Below are positions 1 to 10,980 of a stretch of DNA of 64,000 nucleotides, one piece after another; the first letter of the stretch is position 1, and every line of letters starts with the position of its first letter. The notes under the pieces are model-generated. The model did not search any database. It was not told the DNA's origin and was given only the letters and a program-made list of their open reading frames with translations. The translations under genes and the position numbers were made by a program. The DNA is from Isoetes taiwanensis (lineage: Eukaryota; Streptophyta; Lycopodiopsida; Isoetales; Isoetaceae): the NCBI GenBank assembly GCA_021234155.1, contig JAJEKV010000027.1:10118716-10182715 (forward strand), given 5' to 3'.

Positions 1-44
1 TCAAGAGGCAATTAACATGCAGGTATAGCCCTCAGCAAAATGGA

Positions 45-331
45 GTGGCAGAACGAAAAAATAGGACAGCCATAAGGTCCATGATCAAACAATCTGGGTT
101 GCCAAACTATCTTTGGGAAGAGGCTCTAAAAACTGCCATCACTATACAAAATAAGTTGCCATCTGCCAGTTTAAGAGGAAATGTACCAGACTTGTTGTGG
201 TCAGGTTCAAAAGGTGAAATAGATTTTAGCATGTTCAAATCCTATGGTTGTCTAGCAGTAGCACATGTTCCTTGTGAACTAAGAAAGAAATTAGATGACA
301 AAGGCCAAATTGGTTTCTTGGTTGGAAGAAG
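45..331 (+). pseudogene. Copia integrase, C-terminal core fragment
   Basis: The frame beginning MAERKNRTAIRSM is the end of a Copia integrase catalytic core; the AER-KN-R motif sits just after the last catalytic acidic residue. It continues through the usual W-EA and YGC-A-VP-E-RKKLD-K segments to a 'GFLVG' motif at about residue 91. There the expected remainder of the integrase and the start of the RT are missing, and the sequence jumps directly into RT in another frame. I infer an internal deletion of the region linking integrase to RT. The start codon given is simply the first ATG in the open frame; the true polyprotein started upstream of the window. Confidence 0.85.
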
Positions 332-1558
332 ATGTTTATATGAGGCAACCACCAGGGTATGAAGTTGGAGAAAATAAGGTTTGGAAGTTAAACAAAGCAG
401 TGTATGGATTGAAACAAGCTCCAAGAGAGTGGTACTTGTGCATGGATAATTTTCTTAGAGATCAAGGATTTGAAAAACTCAAAAATGATGGTAATCTCTA
501 TAGATATTCAGTTGGAGAAGATTTCTGCATTATTGCTCTTTATGTAGATGATTGCATAATGGCAGCAAATTGTGGAAAAATACTAGCTCAATGCAAACAA
601 ACTCTCAAAAACAGGTTTCATATGACAGATCTTGGTGAACTACATCAATTCTTGGGAATAGAGGTAACAAGAGACAGGGAGAAAAACATGTTACATCTTA
701 GGCAAGGTAAGCATATTGATAACATGCTGAAAAGATTTAATATGGTAGAAGCAAACCCAGTTAAAACACCAATTGTTCCAGGGCACAAACTAACTGCAGA
801 TGTTCCCATGAGCAAGGAGGAGATCTCTGAAATGGAACAGATTCCATATAGGGCATTAATTGGTTGTTTATTGTATTTATCTAACAATACTCGACCTGAC
901 ATTACCTATGCAGTAAATATCCTTAGCAGAAGATGTCATAACCCAAGTAAAGCTCATTGGCTGGCAGGCAAGAGGATATTAAGATACTTGAAAGGAAGCA
1001 GGGATAATGGAATAACCTATGACTCACAGAATTTGAAACTTGAAACATACAGTGATGCTGACTGGGCAGGAGATATGAGCATGAGAAGATCAACCTCAGG
1101 GTATGTTGTTTTCTTAGCTGGAGGACCAATCACCTGGAGAAGCAAGAAGCAGAGTGCAGTGGCCATGTCTTCTGCGAAGCCGATCTTTGCATCCTCCTTG
1201 GTGGCAAAAAGAAATAGTTTGGCTAAGGAGATTGTTGGATGAACTAGGATGCATGCAGAATGATCCTACAAACATATTCACTGATAGCCAAAGGTGCATG
1301 GCAATAGTCAAGAATCCGGTTGACCATGAAAGGACTAAGCACATTGAGCTTAGTATGCATTTTATAAGGGATCTGGCAGCAAAGAAAATTATACAAATGG
1401 TGTATGTCAGCACAAACAATCAGGTGGCTGATGTGTTCACTAAGGCACTCACAGAAGCAAAGTTTTCACAGTTTAAGAAAAGTTTAAATGTTCAGCAAAA
1501 GTTACAAACAAGAATTTCAAGCAGGTTGCAAACACATGTGATGAAGGAGGAATGTTAG
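295..1558 (+). pseudogene. Copia reverse transcriptase and RNase H, frameshifted
   Basis: The open frame at 295-1242 carries Copia RT hallmarks: VYMRQPPGYE, VYGLKQAPREW, the catalytic YVDD box (about residues 83-86), the LGIEV motif, and PDITYAVN. RNase H follows with YSDADWAGD and RSTSGYVVF. At about 1165-1235 the frame shifts: the usual ALSSAEAEY segment is corrupted, and the protein resumes in the overlapping frame 1154-1558 with WLRRLL, IFTDSQ, HIELSMHFIRD and VADVFTKAL. The catalytic centre of RT looks intact, but the polyprotein is broken at both ends. Function would have been cDNA synthesis and RNA template removal in a virus-like particle. Confidence 0.92.
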
Positions 1559-2107
1559 AAAATGAGAATCATCACATATGTTTAGTGAAGACTAGATGCA
1601 GAACAAGATGGTTGCAATGATTAGTTGTTTCAAATTAACAGTGCTGGAACAAAACAAAGGAGTTAGGGTTGCAACAAGTTCAATAGTTGAAGATATTCTT
1701 ATGGTGAGCCAAAGTTGATTTATTATCTATATTAACTTTCAATGGTCGATGGGTCGTGAAATCTAAACTATGCATGTGGGATATATAACCGCAAAGCAAA
1801 ATTAGAAGGAGCACATATCACGGCTTGCCGAGCTCAAAGATTAATGCCTACACCGACGGATCCACTGTATAAATGATTGCATTGGACATCATTGCATATA
1901 GACTCGAGGATCGAGGTTTTGTTTGGCCGGAATAGGCAGAGTTCCTTTGTGTTCATCTTCTTTGTACAACACAGATTTGGTCGAGCATTGGTTCAATGAT
2001 TTGAACAGTGCATTGTGTTATTTTTGTTGCCTAGCCTATAACCATTGCTTGGAAGTTTATATCTTGATCATTTTATCTTGATCGCTTGACTACTAAAGTT
2101 TTCAACA
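1553..2107 (+). repeat. 3' LTR of the Copia element
   Basis: Begins TGTTAGAAAA directly after a purine-rich tract and ends TTTTCAACA, giving the TG...CA ends and a short imperfect inverted terminus expected of an LTR. It is 555 bp long and non-coding. The partner LTR is outside the window, so neither the target duplication nor the exact 3' edge could be confirmed by pairing. Confidence 0.75.
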
Positions 2108-2448
2108 GTGGCAGTATCCTGTAGGGCAGACATCAACTGGGTTTTAATTTAAATTAGATTTATACTTTTCCCTTCCAAGGCCACCAAGTTCCTATGCTTC
2201 TAAATTATCCACCATGTAAGAGTACGGCAAGTGTTTACAAGTTTTGCGCCATCATTCAAAACTCCAGAATCTCATTTGGAACTCCGAAGTTCAATTGAGA
2301 GGTCAAGGTCCAAATCTCTTTGGGGCGTAAAAACATATAGTTTGACTTTTCAGTCATACCACAATCCAAGAGACATAACTTGGAGACACCTACAATATAT
2401 TTGGCTTTTCTAGAGTTTCTATAGAGGCCCTAGGGGAGGGCAAGCCAT
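2108..2448. other. Intergenic, no gene seen
   Basis: AT-rich sequence between the Copia LTR and the Gypsy protease remnant. A 60-residue open frame at 2231-2413 has no recognisable motif and I do not call it a gene. Confidence 0.5.
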
Positions 2449-3011
2449 CTAAAAAAAGATCTTAGGAGCTCCATAATTTTTCCATCCTTTAGCATAGAAT
2501 TTTGCCAAATTTTCTTCCTCATAGTGCCAAAGACCACTAGCACGAGATGGTTTATGATCTAAGAGAGCAGCATAAATATCCTTGACTACATAATCTTCCT
2601 TGTTTTTTAGAGTCCATTGATTCGAAACAGCTGCTAGCTCTTGGTGGGTACATACCATACTCAATACCTTTGTGTAGATTTTTTTTTTCGCAGGCTGAAC
2701 CTTTAATTTTGCATTCAATCTCCTGCCAGGTTAGCCACATATCATAATCACCAGGATGTCTTCTCCTGCTTGACATACTCGAAATTCTAAGGGAAATTTG
2801 AGATCGCCAATGTTAACCGTGAGTGGTGGAGTGATACCTTGGGGTCGCTGATGTGACCATTGGCCAGCTTGATGTCACAAGGAGCACGATATAGTTGTTT
2901 AGTATCCATTTGATGACGTAATTTGTCCGTGAGGATATTGATGGCACTTCGGCCATCAATTTGAACATGATTGACTACATGATAGGCATTAGGGCAGATT
3001 TGGGGTCTCAA
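2449..3011 (-). pseudogene. Gypsy aspartic protease remnant
   Basis: Read on the minus strand from 3011 downward, the sequence gives a retropepsin-like segment: NHVQIDGRSAINIL (consensus DGGSAVNIL around the catalytic Asp), then in a shifted frame GITPPLTVNIGDLKFP, then in a third frame GDYDMWLTWQEI (consensus YDxxLGxxWLE). At least two frameshifts separate these blocks. The rest down to 2449 is compatible with the linker toward RT, but I recognise no RT motif. It is colinear with the gag remnant at 7175-8400 on the same strand; the two are separated by the inverted-repeat insert 2986-7174. The first residues, up to about NAY, overlap the end of that insert. Confidence 0.6.
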
Positions 3012-3417
3012 AATGGCCTCCTATCAGCCATTCCACGTCACATTTCCACTCCTTTTTTCCCATGCCACCTAGGATACCAAAATCTCATCATTACAGATTT
3101 ACTTGGAATATTCTCCCGGAATAAGGGGGATTGCGCATTCATGGCACCATATGTATTTAATTCTGTTGGTTGTCAGACAGACTGATGCAACACGTGGCGC
3201 CTCTAAAAAGCCACTTGCATTATAGCATACCGGCAACTCATGACGGTGTCTCTTGTTTTGTCAGATACCAAGCGTGCGCGTCACCGATTCTTGTCTTGCG
3301 CTATTTTAATTTAGAGGCCATGGGCATACAAGCTTCCCGCCTTCTATATTTCAAAATTTGAATGTGTAGGTTGAAGCTTTGTATCAGACTTTCATTTCGA
3401 GGCGCTGCGGCTGCGCC

Positions 3418-3619
3418 TTAGGGTGCTTTCCCATGGGACTAAAACCCGGAGATTTTCTTGAGGTCAGGCCGAAGGCTCCGGTGTTCCCATGAGCGCCTTA
3501 CTTGCTTGATTTAGGTTTAGGACCTGAGTCGCAAAGTATTCTCCACACAATTCTGAGCCTCAGGTTTTTGACCTTATTATGGCCTTTTCAGGTCTGCAAT
3601 TCATGGGAAAGCACCCTTA
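3418..3619. mobile_element. Tourist-like MITE (PIF/Harbinger type) with TTA target duplication
   Basis: A 196-bp element (3421-3616) has inverted ends GGGTGCTTTCCCATG and CATGGGAAAGCACCC and is flanked on both sides by TTA. The 3-bp TTA duplication, ends beginning GGG, and small size fit the Tourist/PIF-Harbinger MITE class. It has no coding capacity. It lies inside the larger inverted-repeat insert. Confidence 0.75.
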
Positions 3620-4526
3620 ACCGGGATCTTTACTTCATCCCAATACAGGCTTCCCGCCCCCTACAATTCAAAATTTGAATTTGCTTTATGTATAAAAGCA
3701 TGGATTGTAGGAGAATGGACTTTTCGATTTCCATATGCACGTTGCAAATTTCAAAAACGAGGTTAGTACGGACGTTCGGCTCACACGAAGCGAATTGTGC
3801 TGGGGCATACAAATTGTACACCTTCATTTCGCGCCGTGCGATCCACGCAGTATGGAAACTCCAAATGATGTGTGGATAAGGATCCAACTGACTCACGAAT
3901 ATGCTCCAGTCTTCAATCGCAAAAAATGAGGTCTAAAAAATAAGAACTTAGACCTCGTCGTGTTGCGTCTTGCAGGCTCACAAAGTGTCAACATCTGGGC
4001 GGATGGCAGTTTATATCCATTGGATCCGTTGAGTGGCAAGAAACCGTCATTTTGGGACGTTTCAAGTTTAGTCCGATTTTGTGGTGACGGTAACTCTAGC
4101 CTCCTGGGATATTGTGAGAGATTGAGAGAGGATGAAGGCATTCGAAATCGAATACAGTTCCTTGAGATGAGCTGCTTCCGATAAGGAAGGGGAAATGTCC
4201 GTGAAGATGCTAATAAATGACATTATACTTTGCAATGCGAAGGGTTTATACATTCTTGAAGTACAAAGGTTATGGTGTTTGTGTTTAGATACCTCTAATA
4301 CAAGAAGTCTTTGACTACTTTTCACAATAGATTCCTTTAAAAATCTATTGCTATTTAAATTATAGCAAAAATGAGTCTTGAAACTCTTTAAGTAGTAGAA
4401 GAACTCTTTGACTAGTTATCCATTTGATGACCATTTTTTAAGAAAATATGATATGTGACATTCTTATATGCAAACATTCATAAAATTTATGAACATTGAA
4501 GGTCAAAGCCATCCTTGTTTAAAGAG

Positions 4527-5904
4527 GATCATATGATGTGAAATCTTCATGCGCAGAAGTAATTGCATATAAGAAATTCACCTGGTGTGATCCTTGCATA
4601 AAAAAGTAAATAGAAACACAAATATTGAACTTACAATTTAGCGTAAACAAATAGTATTTTAATAAACCAACACTTTACATACTAACACTTTACACTTTAA
4701 ATAAGATATTTCTTTCTTTCCTTTTACTTGAAAGCTATTTTTTTTTTCAAGATGGATCACACCAAGCTAATAATACATATGCAAAAAAAAGGGACACACT
4801 AAATTCGCATGGTGTGATCCACTTTCTTATTTGTTGTCAAATTAAAATTAAACACAAGTACTCATTCCTATTTGTATCTAAAATGCTTTACCACTCTTAA
4901 GTACATAAGTCATTATCCCTTTTCAAAGAGCATATTCTTTTTCAAGAAGGATCACACCAAGCGAATAGTACATATGCAACAAAAATGGAACACACTAAAT
5001 TCGCATCGTGTGATCCACTTTCTTATTTGTTGTCAAATTAAAATTAAACACAAGTACCCCTTCTCATTTAATGCTTTACCACCCCAAGTGCATAAAGTTA
5101 TTAGTCCTTTCAAAGAGCATATCTTTTTTTAAGAAGGATCACATCAAGCGAATAATACAACGCAAAAAAAAATAGAACACAATCATTTCGCATGGTGTGA
5201 TACGCTTTCTTGCTTGTTGTCAAATTAAACTTAAATACAAGTACCCCTTCCTATTTACATCTAAAATACTTTACCAACTCTAGTAGTACATAAAGTTATT
5301 AGCCCTTTTCAAAAAGCAAACACTTTATCAATAAATGAGCACGTCACATATCCACACTTAACTTCAAATAAGACACATATATATTTCTTTTATTAAAAGA
5401 TAATCAAAGTAATTTTACTATAGGAAGTCATCTTTTTCCAAAAAGATCACACCAAGCGAATTTTGTATAAGCTAAAAGGTTGGAATATACTAAATTCGCA
5501 TGGTGTGATCCACTTTCATGTTTGTTGTCAATAGATAATAACACCAAGTCCCTCATCAATAGTCTCCCATTTGCATATAAAATATGTATCATTCCAAGTT
5601 ATATTATGTTTCAAAGAGGGTCTCAAAGCAAAATACAAACACTTAATCAATAAGCCAACACTTTACCAACAATCAAAGCTTTATTAAATAAGATTTTTAT
5701 GTTATTTTATCAAACCTAACAATGTTTCCATATGTGACACTTTGTGTTAACTAATCCAAAGGCCCGACATCTGATAAATATAGCCCAAAGAAAAATATTT
5801 GATTCAGTGGGTGAATATAAATCAAGAAGAGGGAAGAAAAAAGAAGCAAGGATCGCATGACGCGAAATCTCACTACACATTTACAAAGTGCATTGGTGTG
5901 ATCC
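4527..5904. repeat. Array of diverged repeats with a conserved inverted pair
   Basis: At least six units each contain a left arm like GGATCACACCAAGCGAAT and, 40-60 bp later, a right arm like ATTCGCATGGTGTGATCC, which is its near reverse complement. Left/right arms lie near 4528/4575, 4754/4802, 4949/4999, 5136/5185, 5443/5494 and 5850/5890. The three middle units are also similar outside the arms (TTGTTGTCAAATTAAA, ACAAGTAC), with about 190 bp spacing, so they arose by tandem duplication. The outer units are more degenerate. No coding sequence is present. Confidence 0.8.
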
Positions 5905-6574
5905 ATGTATTATTGAGGGTACAAATTTGCACATATGCTCCTCTTCAAATCCCTTCCCCCCCTCCCTTCCCTTTTTATTTTGCAATATACTATCCATAGC
6001 ATTTATTTTGAACCCTATAGTTCTACCTATTCATTGCGTATGAATGTCGCTCCGACGATGTAACTCCAAGGTCACCCTTCGTTAAGAATAGCATTCTCAC
6101 CCACGAGCCTATGGATAGATATCCTTCCACCGTCATGCCTTTATTGTTTTGTAAGTGATGAACTGCAGAAGCAATGTAGGAGTACTAGGAGCAATGATGG
6201 ATGCAATTAGAGATACGTCGGCCGTTGAATTGTAAGAATGAATGGCGGGGAGCAATACGATGAATGGGAAGAGCTGAAAAGTAGGAAAACTTCAGAATGA
6301 AAATTTGGGTAGTAAAACATGGCATGTAACGACGCTTTTGCTTGTCCTTTGCGACATCGCCTCGCCATTGTCGCTTAACTCTATGCTCGCCCCTCATCGA
6401 TGCTATAACATACTCACCCATTTGGAGACATAACCTCCTACTTCTTGACCTTGAGTGTTCTGTAAATGGGGCAAAAACACAGACACTATTGGAAACTTGG
6501 ATTCCAAATGAAGAGTGAAGGCGGAGACGTAGCGGCGCTAATGTGAACAATGGAAATCTTGGTGCCAAAATTTG

Positions 6575-6806
6575 ATAAGATAGATAGATAGATAGTATTT
6601 TAACGTCACGCCACTAGGCAGCATCCAACTGGACATGTGACCACACACCACACTACATTGCTTGGTTGGGCCCTGCCCCCAACCACTTTACATTGCGTCT
6701 GTGGGTTTTGACACCCAACAGTTCAGAGTGCGATTCTGGGCGGTCTCGAACTCGAGACCTATAGTTGCTAGACCTAGTGTGTTACCACTAGACTAAACGC
6801 CGTGGT
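6575..6806 (-). mobile_element. tRNA-derived SINE with LINE-like 3' tail
   Basis: On the minus strand the element starts near 6806. It has a pol III box A (TAGTCTAGTGG, 6785-6795 reversed) and, about 26 bp downstream, a box B-like GAGTTCGAGACC within the palindrome at 6742-6759. It continues through a non-tRNA body with a small stem (GGTTGGG/CCCAACC, about 6663-6683). It ends GTGACGTTAAAATACTA followed by a (TCTA)n simple-repeat tail (+ strand GATA repeat, 6574-6595). The tail resembles the 3' ends of the two LINEs near 39.57 kb and 44.68 kb, which suggests shared reverse transcriptase recognition. Confidence 0.75.
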
Positions 6807-6810
6807 TGAT

Positions 6811-6970
6811 GCATGTGGGCATGTGCACAGTAGGCAGAAAAAGTAGCCATTATTTTGGTCCGCGATACGATTTTCGAAAAATGCAGGCCAGCATGTAAGC
6901 ATGTGCACAGTAGGCGGAAAAAGTAGCCATTATTTTGGTCCGCGATACGATTTTCGAAAAATGTGGGCCA
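6811..6970. repeat. 80-bp tandem duplication
   Basis: Two adjacent copies, 6811-6890 and 6891-6970, are almost identical (CATGTGCACAGTAGGC, then the segment through TTTTCGAAAAATG). Differences are few, so the duplication is recent compared with its surroundings. Non-coding. Confidence 0.9.
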
Positions 6971-7174
6971 TTAATGTGGTTGCAATGAATGCACAAACAT
7001 TTCCTATGAAATTTTGCCATGTGGATGCCAAGTAAGCCTGCTCCTCTTTCTACTTGCCAACTAATACTGACTTTGGAAAAAAATGCGCAAACATCATTGG
7101 TCGCGAGAAACATGACGTGGAATTCTGGCATCCAAGTTAAGGGCCATTTTGAGACCCCAAATCCGCCCTAATGC

Positions 7175-8400
7175 GTAGATGTAGCAACTGCTCCAACTAA
7201 CACCATGGGTAGTGGAAGTTGCTCCTTAATGGCAGGACATAGCTGCAAAATGGTTGCCAAACTTAGTGGAATCTAGAATTTTGTCAGTTCTTCTTGAAGT
7301 TCAGTAGGAACGGTACCAAAAGGACTTATAGGGCCTACGGGTATTGAATCCTTAAGCAAGGAGGCAGTTATATCATGTAATAGTTTGGCTTTAGATGCTT
7401 CAATAAAATACGATTCACGACGTGGAGAAGGATGGACCTGGTTTTAGCAGCGTTTTCTTGTGTGCGCGTAATTGCATGGATGTTGGATAGTGTGCGTCTT
7501 TCGTCAGCTTGCATTAAATGAAGGATGTTTTGCCTTACTTTTGGCATGACATGAGGCATGAGTCATTCCAGATCTGGATCGAAATGACCAGACTTTATAG
7601 AAGGCTCTGGTGGAGCAGTAGGTACAACATAAGGTGGCTATGTGTCCGGAGGCGTGAAATATATGGCTGAATGCCATGATTTTGGCGTGCAACAATGTCC
7701 ACCCAATTTGATTACTGAACTAGAGGATTGAGAGTGCGATAAATTTCTTCTTGAACCTGTTGGTCAAGACGATCAGGTGCAAGTGCCTGTTAGGTTTGTT
7801 GTTGAGGAGTTCATGGCGATCTATTGGTGGTTGGCCGTGGACCTCATCGACCGTTGACCATTCAGAGTTGATAAGCCGTGAGTCTGACCGATGTTGTTTG
7901 GTTCATGCCTGGTAGCTGAACTTGAACTTGAGGAACTTGAGGGCACAAGGAAGCAGTATGGCCCCATTCATAACAGCGGTAATAATGAGCTTTAATGGGA
8001 TCAATTGGGGAGGGGTGTGGAATGTGAAGACGATCTGCGTGATTGTTGAGCTTGAGGTATAGTTTAAACCTGAAAAATCAGCTTTTGACAAAAGGGCATG
8101 GGATAAGCATGGGTGCACTCTTTCGTACTATGGTTGCACATATTGCAACGTTTGCAATGAGGAGGTTCATTAGAGGAGTTGCATTCGTTTGCAAGGTGTC
8201 CTTGATACTTATACCAAATTTGACTGCATTGGTAGTTGCGACGATTGTGAAGGTTGCGTGGATTTCTGTGAACCATGGCCAGCTGCATAATGGGAAGATC
8301 AGAATAAGGACCACCTCGTGAGGGCACATTGACGGAATGGTTCTAGTGATTCTTGTTGGCCATGAGCCATTCATGGGTGCTCCATGTAACATGGCAGTTG
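7175..8400 (-). pseudogene. Gypsy gag remnant with zinc knuckles
   Basis: Minus-strand frames at 8327-8064 encode two zinc-knuckle-like segments: a degraded WYKYQGHLANEC and an intact-looking CKRCNMCNHSTKEC. Downstream (7700-7200) lies a broken frame with stretches typical of the gag-protease linker. The region is shattered by stops and frameshifts. It leads, across the inverted-repeat insert, into the protease remnant at 2449-3011, so both were one Gypsy element before the insertion. Assignment to a particular Gypsy clade is not possible. Confidence 0.55.
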
Positions 8401-10260
8401 AGAATATCCATTAAGCAAAGATGAGATTAAAAACATAGATTGTATAAGAGCCTCCCCTAGCATTTCAGATAAGGTAGATGATCAGATAGCCTCTTTGCAA
8501 GAAGATATCGGAAAAGATAGTCAATTTCCTGAGATTTTGCATCATTTGAATGGGAAGCAGATTATTGAGATGAGATTAAAAACATAGATGGTATCAGATA
8601 AGGTAACTGATCAGATGGCCTCTCTGCAAGAAGATATTGGGAAAGATAGTCAATTTCCTGAGATCTTGCATCATTTGAATGGGAAGCAGATTATTGAGAT
8701 GATTGTGCAAGAGAAAGTGTCCTCCTTGAAGCAAAATGAAAATGAGATCAACCAGGACATTGAGTATGTTGCAAAACTCCAGAAAATTAATGCAGGAATA
8801 TGAATCTTGAGCTTAGAGATTTAACAAAGGTTTCTTCACTAAGAGTTTTCCAACATGAAGAGAATACCAGGCAAGTTGAGGACTCTTCCTTAATTCTAAG
8901 ATTAATAAGACATTTCAATTCATTCCTGGAGGTTCTATTGACTCAAGTGATAGTGAGGACTTTGGGTTTGATAAAGAAATTTGGGATATTCCTCAGTTAT
9001 CTGTGCCAATCCTAAATTATCAGCATCCCTGCTTACTTTACAAATGCTTATTGAAAGTTATCTATGAGAGTCCTCAGTTATCAATATCCCTGCTTACTTT
9101 ACAAATGCTTATTGAAAGTCTTGTTTGGGCGCTTCATCACCATAAATTTATCCATCAACTTTTATAAGATAAAATATATGGTCTAAGTGGACTAGAGACA
9201 TGTCCAAAAACTCTGTATAGCTAGCATAAGACTACAGTGACAACCATAAACAAGGACATGACCTACATAGAGTGATCCTGCAAAGGCAAAAGCAATATTT
9301 ACATAGCTAATTAGCCAATGACACGAGAATTGTTGCTTATAGTCTAAATTCTTGTGTTTTCTTCAAAACATTACGTATGTTGCTCTGGTTGCCAATTCTA
9401 TATCATTGAGAGAATTTGCCACAAAAACTAACGAGTCATGTGTGAAGTATGGGCTGGACGTGTGTAATGTCCTTAATCTAAAGCCTCATGGTGTTTTTCT
9501 TGTAGATCAAACTTCTAGCTATTTGAGATTCATCAAAAAATATGACTCCCAATATGGTCAATAAATGCCCATTATGACGTATTCTTGGGCAGAGCTTTGG
9601 CCTTACATGAGCGAAGGTCTCAAAATTGTGTAATCATGATGAAACTAGGGAATAATACGTATTCTAAATAGTGCATCGATGATCAAATATCTCAACTTTA
9701 TTTGAATCTGTTCCTTTCAACTCTGCCCCAAGCTTTTAAGGTTGTAACAACCTTACCAACTTGGAGGGACATTAAATCACTAGATTACCAAGTTAATACA
9801 TGATATAGAAGAGAAATGGGCATCGACACCCATATATCTTATTAACTGGATATCTTCCTGCAGAGAGTGCTTGATAAGAAAGCCCACAAGAAGGAACTTT
9901 TGTGCGAAGCCAGTTTAGTAGATAAGACATTTGCCATCTTGGCGTATAGAGATTTGCAAGATAATAACTGTATGTAACCCAAGCCATGCTTCTTATACTC
10001 TGCAAGATGGATATGTGCAGAGGGTTAGTTGCCTAACTTTAACCAAATGGAGGTTAAATCAAAACACATTGAAGATGTAGTTGGACAACGACAAAACATT
10101 CAGAAGCCAACTGGTAAACAACTCCCTGTCACCAATACCAGCCTGCAGAGACATGAACTAAACCCTTGTATTTCTATTTTCTCAAACTTAAAAGTATTGA
10201 AGTGGAGAGATTATAAAGCACCATAAAAACCTTAAATGGTTTGCTTTTACTCTTTAAATG
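8401..10260 (+). pseudogene. Probable L1 5' region / ORF1 remnant
   Basis: This stretch directly precedes the L1 endonuclease start at 10261 and is coding-like on the plus strand. Open frames occur at 8588-8803 (charged, possibly coiled: SLQEDIGKDSQFPEILHHL), 8800-9015 and 9352-9564, and a broken frame runs to about 10225. None carries a motif I can name, so ORF1 identity rests on position. Between about 8418 and 8700 there is an internal duplication: the segment from GATGAGATTAAAAACATAGA through GGAAGCAGATTATTGAGATG occurs twice with small differences. Confidence 0.4.
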
Positions 10261-10980
10261 AAGATTCTTAGTTGGAATGTAAGAGGAATTAAGGGCTCCT
10301 TAAAAAGGAGACGTGCTATTTGCACAGATCAAGAATTATAATGCTGATATTATTCTTATTCAAGAATTGAAGCTCCCTTCTTTTGAATGTGCCAATTTAG
10401 GTGACTGGATTTAACCTAGGTCCTCCTCTATTTGGATTGATTCATGTGATGCTGCCATCATAAAAAATTAACCCATTATCATTTGTATAATAGTCCTTCC
10501 AAAAGATGACAGTCTGTTACTCTATCCATTTCCAATAATTCTTTTGGGATCATTAATGTTTATGCTGCTACAATCCCAAAGATTGGGAGCCTATTTGGAC
10601 TGAAATAAATAATTGGCTATCTTCTCAAAGTATTCATGACTGGATTATAGCAGGGGACTTTAATAATACTCCTTAAAATTTGAAGTTAGGCAATAAGATT
10701 AATATGAATTGTGCTGAGAAAACCTGTTGGGATGCTATGATCTCTGACAATCTTATTCATATTCCTTCTTCCACTTCTATCTTTTCCTGGTCTAATAAGC
10801 AGAAGGATGAAGCTAGGATGTACTGTGCTCTTGATAGATTTTATTCAACCAATCCTTCTTCCTTTGTCTGGGATAATAGTTATGTTACGAGTGATTAAAG
10901 CACCTCTATTTCTAGCCATCAACGTCAATTCTTACATACATCTCTCATATTATTCAGATTCAAAGAACAACAAGATTGTG
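10261..10980 (+). pseudogene. L1-type LINE endonuclease domain (ORF2 N-terminus)
   Basis: The frame opens MKILSWNVRGIKGS, the canonical start of plant L1 ORF2 apurinic-like endonuclease. It continues with IIIQELKLP-type (catalytic Glu region), WIIAGDFNN (catalytic Asp/Asn) and, after a further stretch, IFSWSNKQKDEARMY-ALDRF and a degenerate SDH region near 10890. Several stops and frame changes interrupt it. It ends abruptly near 10980, where unrelated sequence begins. The next part of the same ORF2 appears inverted at 14765-16117 and the last part at 26515-28190. Confidence 0.8.

Larger units (their letters stand above)
1..2107 (+). mobile_element. Ty1/Copia retrotransposon, truncated 3' part
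   Basis: This is the 3' portion of a Copia element running off the left edge. It contains the end of the integrase, then reverse transcriptase, RNase H, a purine-rich tract (GAAGGAGGAA, 1543-1552) and a 3' LTR. The order integrase-RT-RNase H is diagnostic of Copia rather than Gypsy. The reading frame is broken at the integrase/RT junction and again in RNase H, so the copy is dead. Its 5' LTR, gag and protease lie outside the window. Confidence 0.93.
2986..7174. mobile_element. ~4.2 kb insert with terminal inverted repeats, non-coding
   Basis: The left end (about 2986-3025) starts GCATTAGGGCAGATTTGGGG and continues TCTCAAAATGGCC. The right end (about 7138-7174), read on the other strand, starts GCATTAGGGCGGATTTGGGG and continues the same way. 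Similarity continues more weakly inward (ATTCCACGTCA on both sides). The insert separates Gypsy gag from Gypsy protease, which supports insertion. No transposase motif is seen inside; it contains a MITE, a hairpin array, a SINE and a tandem duplication. I could not find a clean target duplication (outer flanks CTACATGATAG and GTAGATGTAG are only suggestive), so the class is undetermined. It is probably a non-autonomous TIR element. Confidence 0.5.

Noticed and set aside
4527-5904. CRISPR-like array
   Set aside because: Units are long, diverged and contain inverted arms, with no short identical repeats and unique spacers; the genome is eukaryotic.
6742-6759. GGTCTCGAACTCGAGACC palindrome as a regulatory operator
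   Set aside because: It is the box B/T-arm of the SINE.
2977-7183. 9-bp target duplication for the inverted-repeat insert
   Set aside because: CTACATGATAG and GTAGATGTAG align only with gaps; not convincing.
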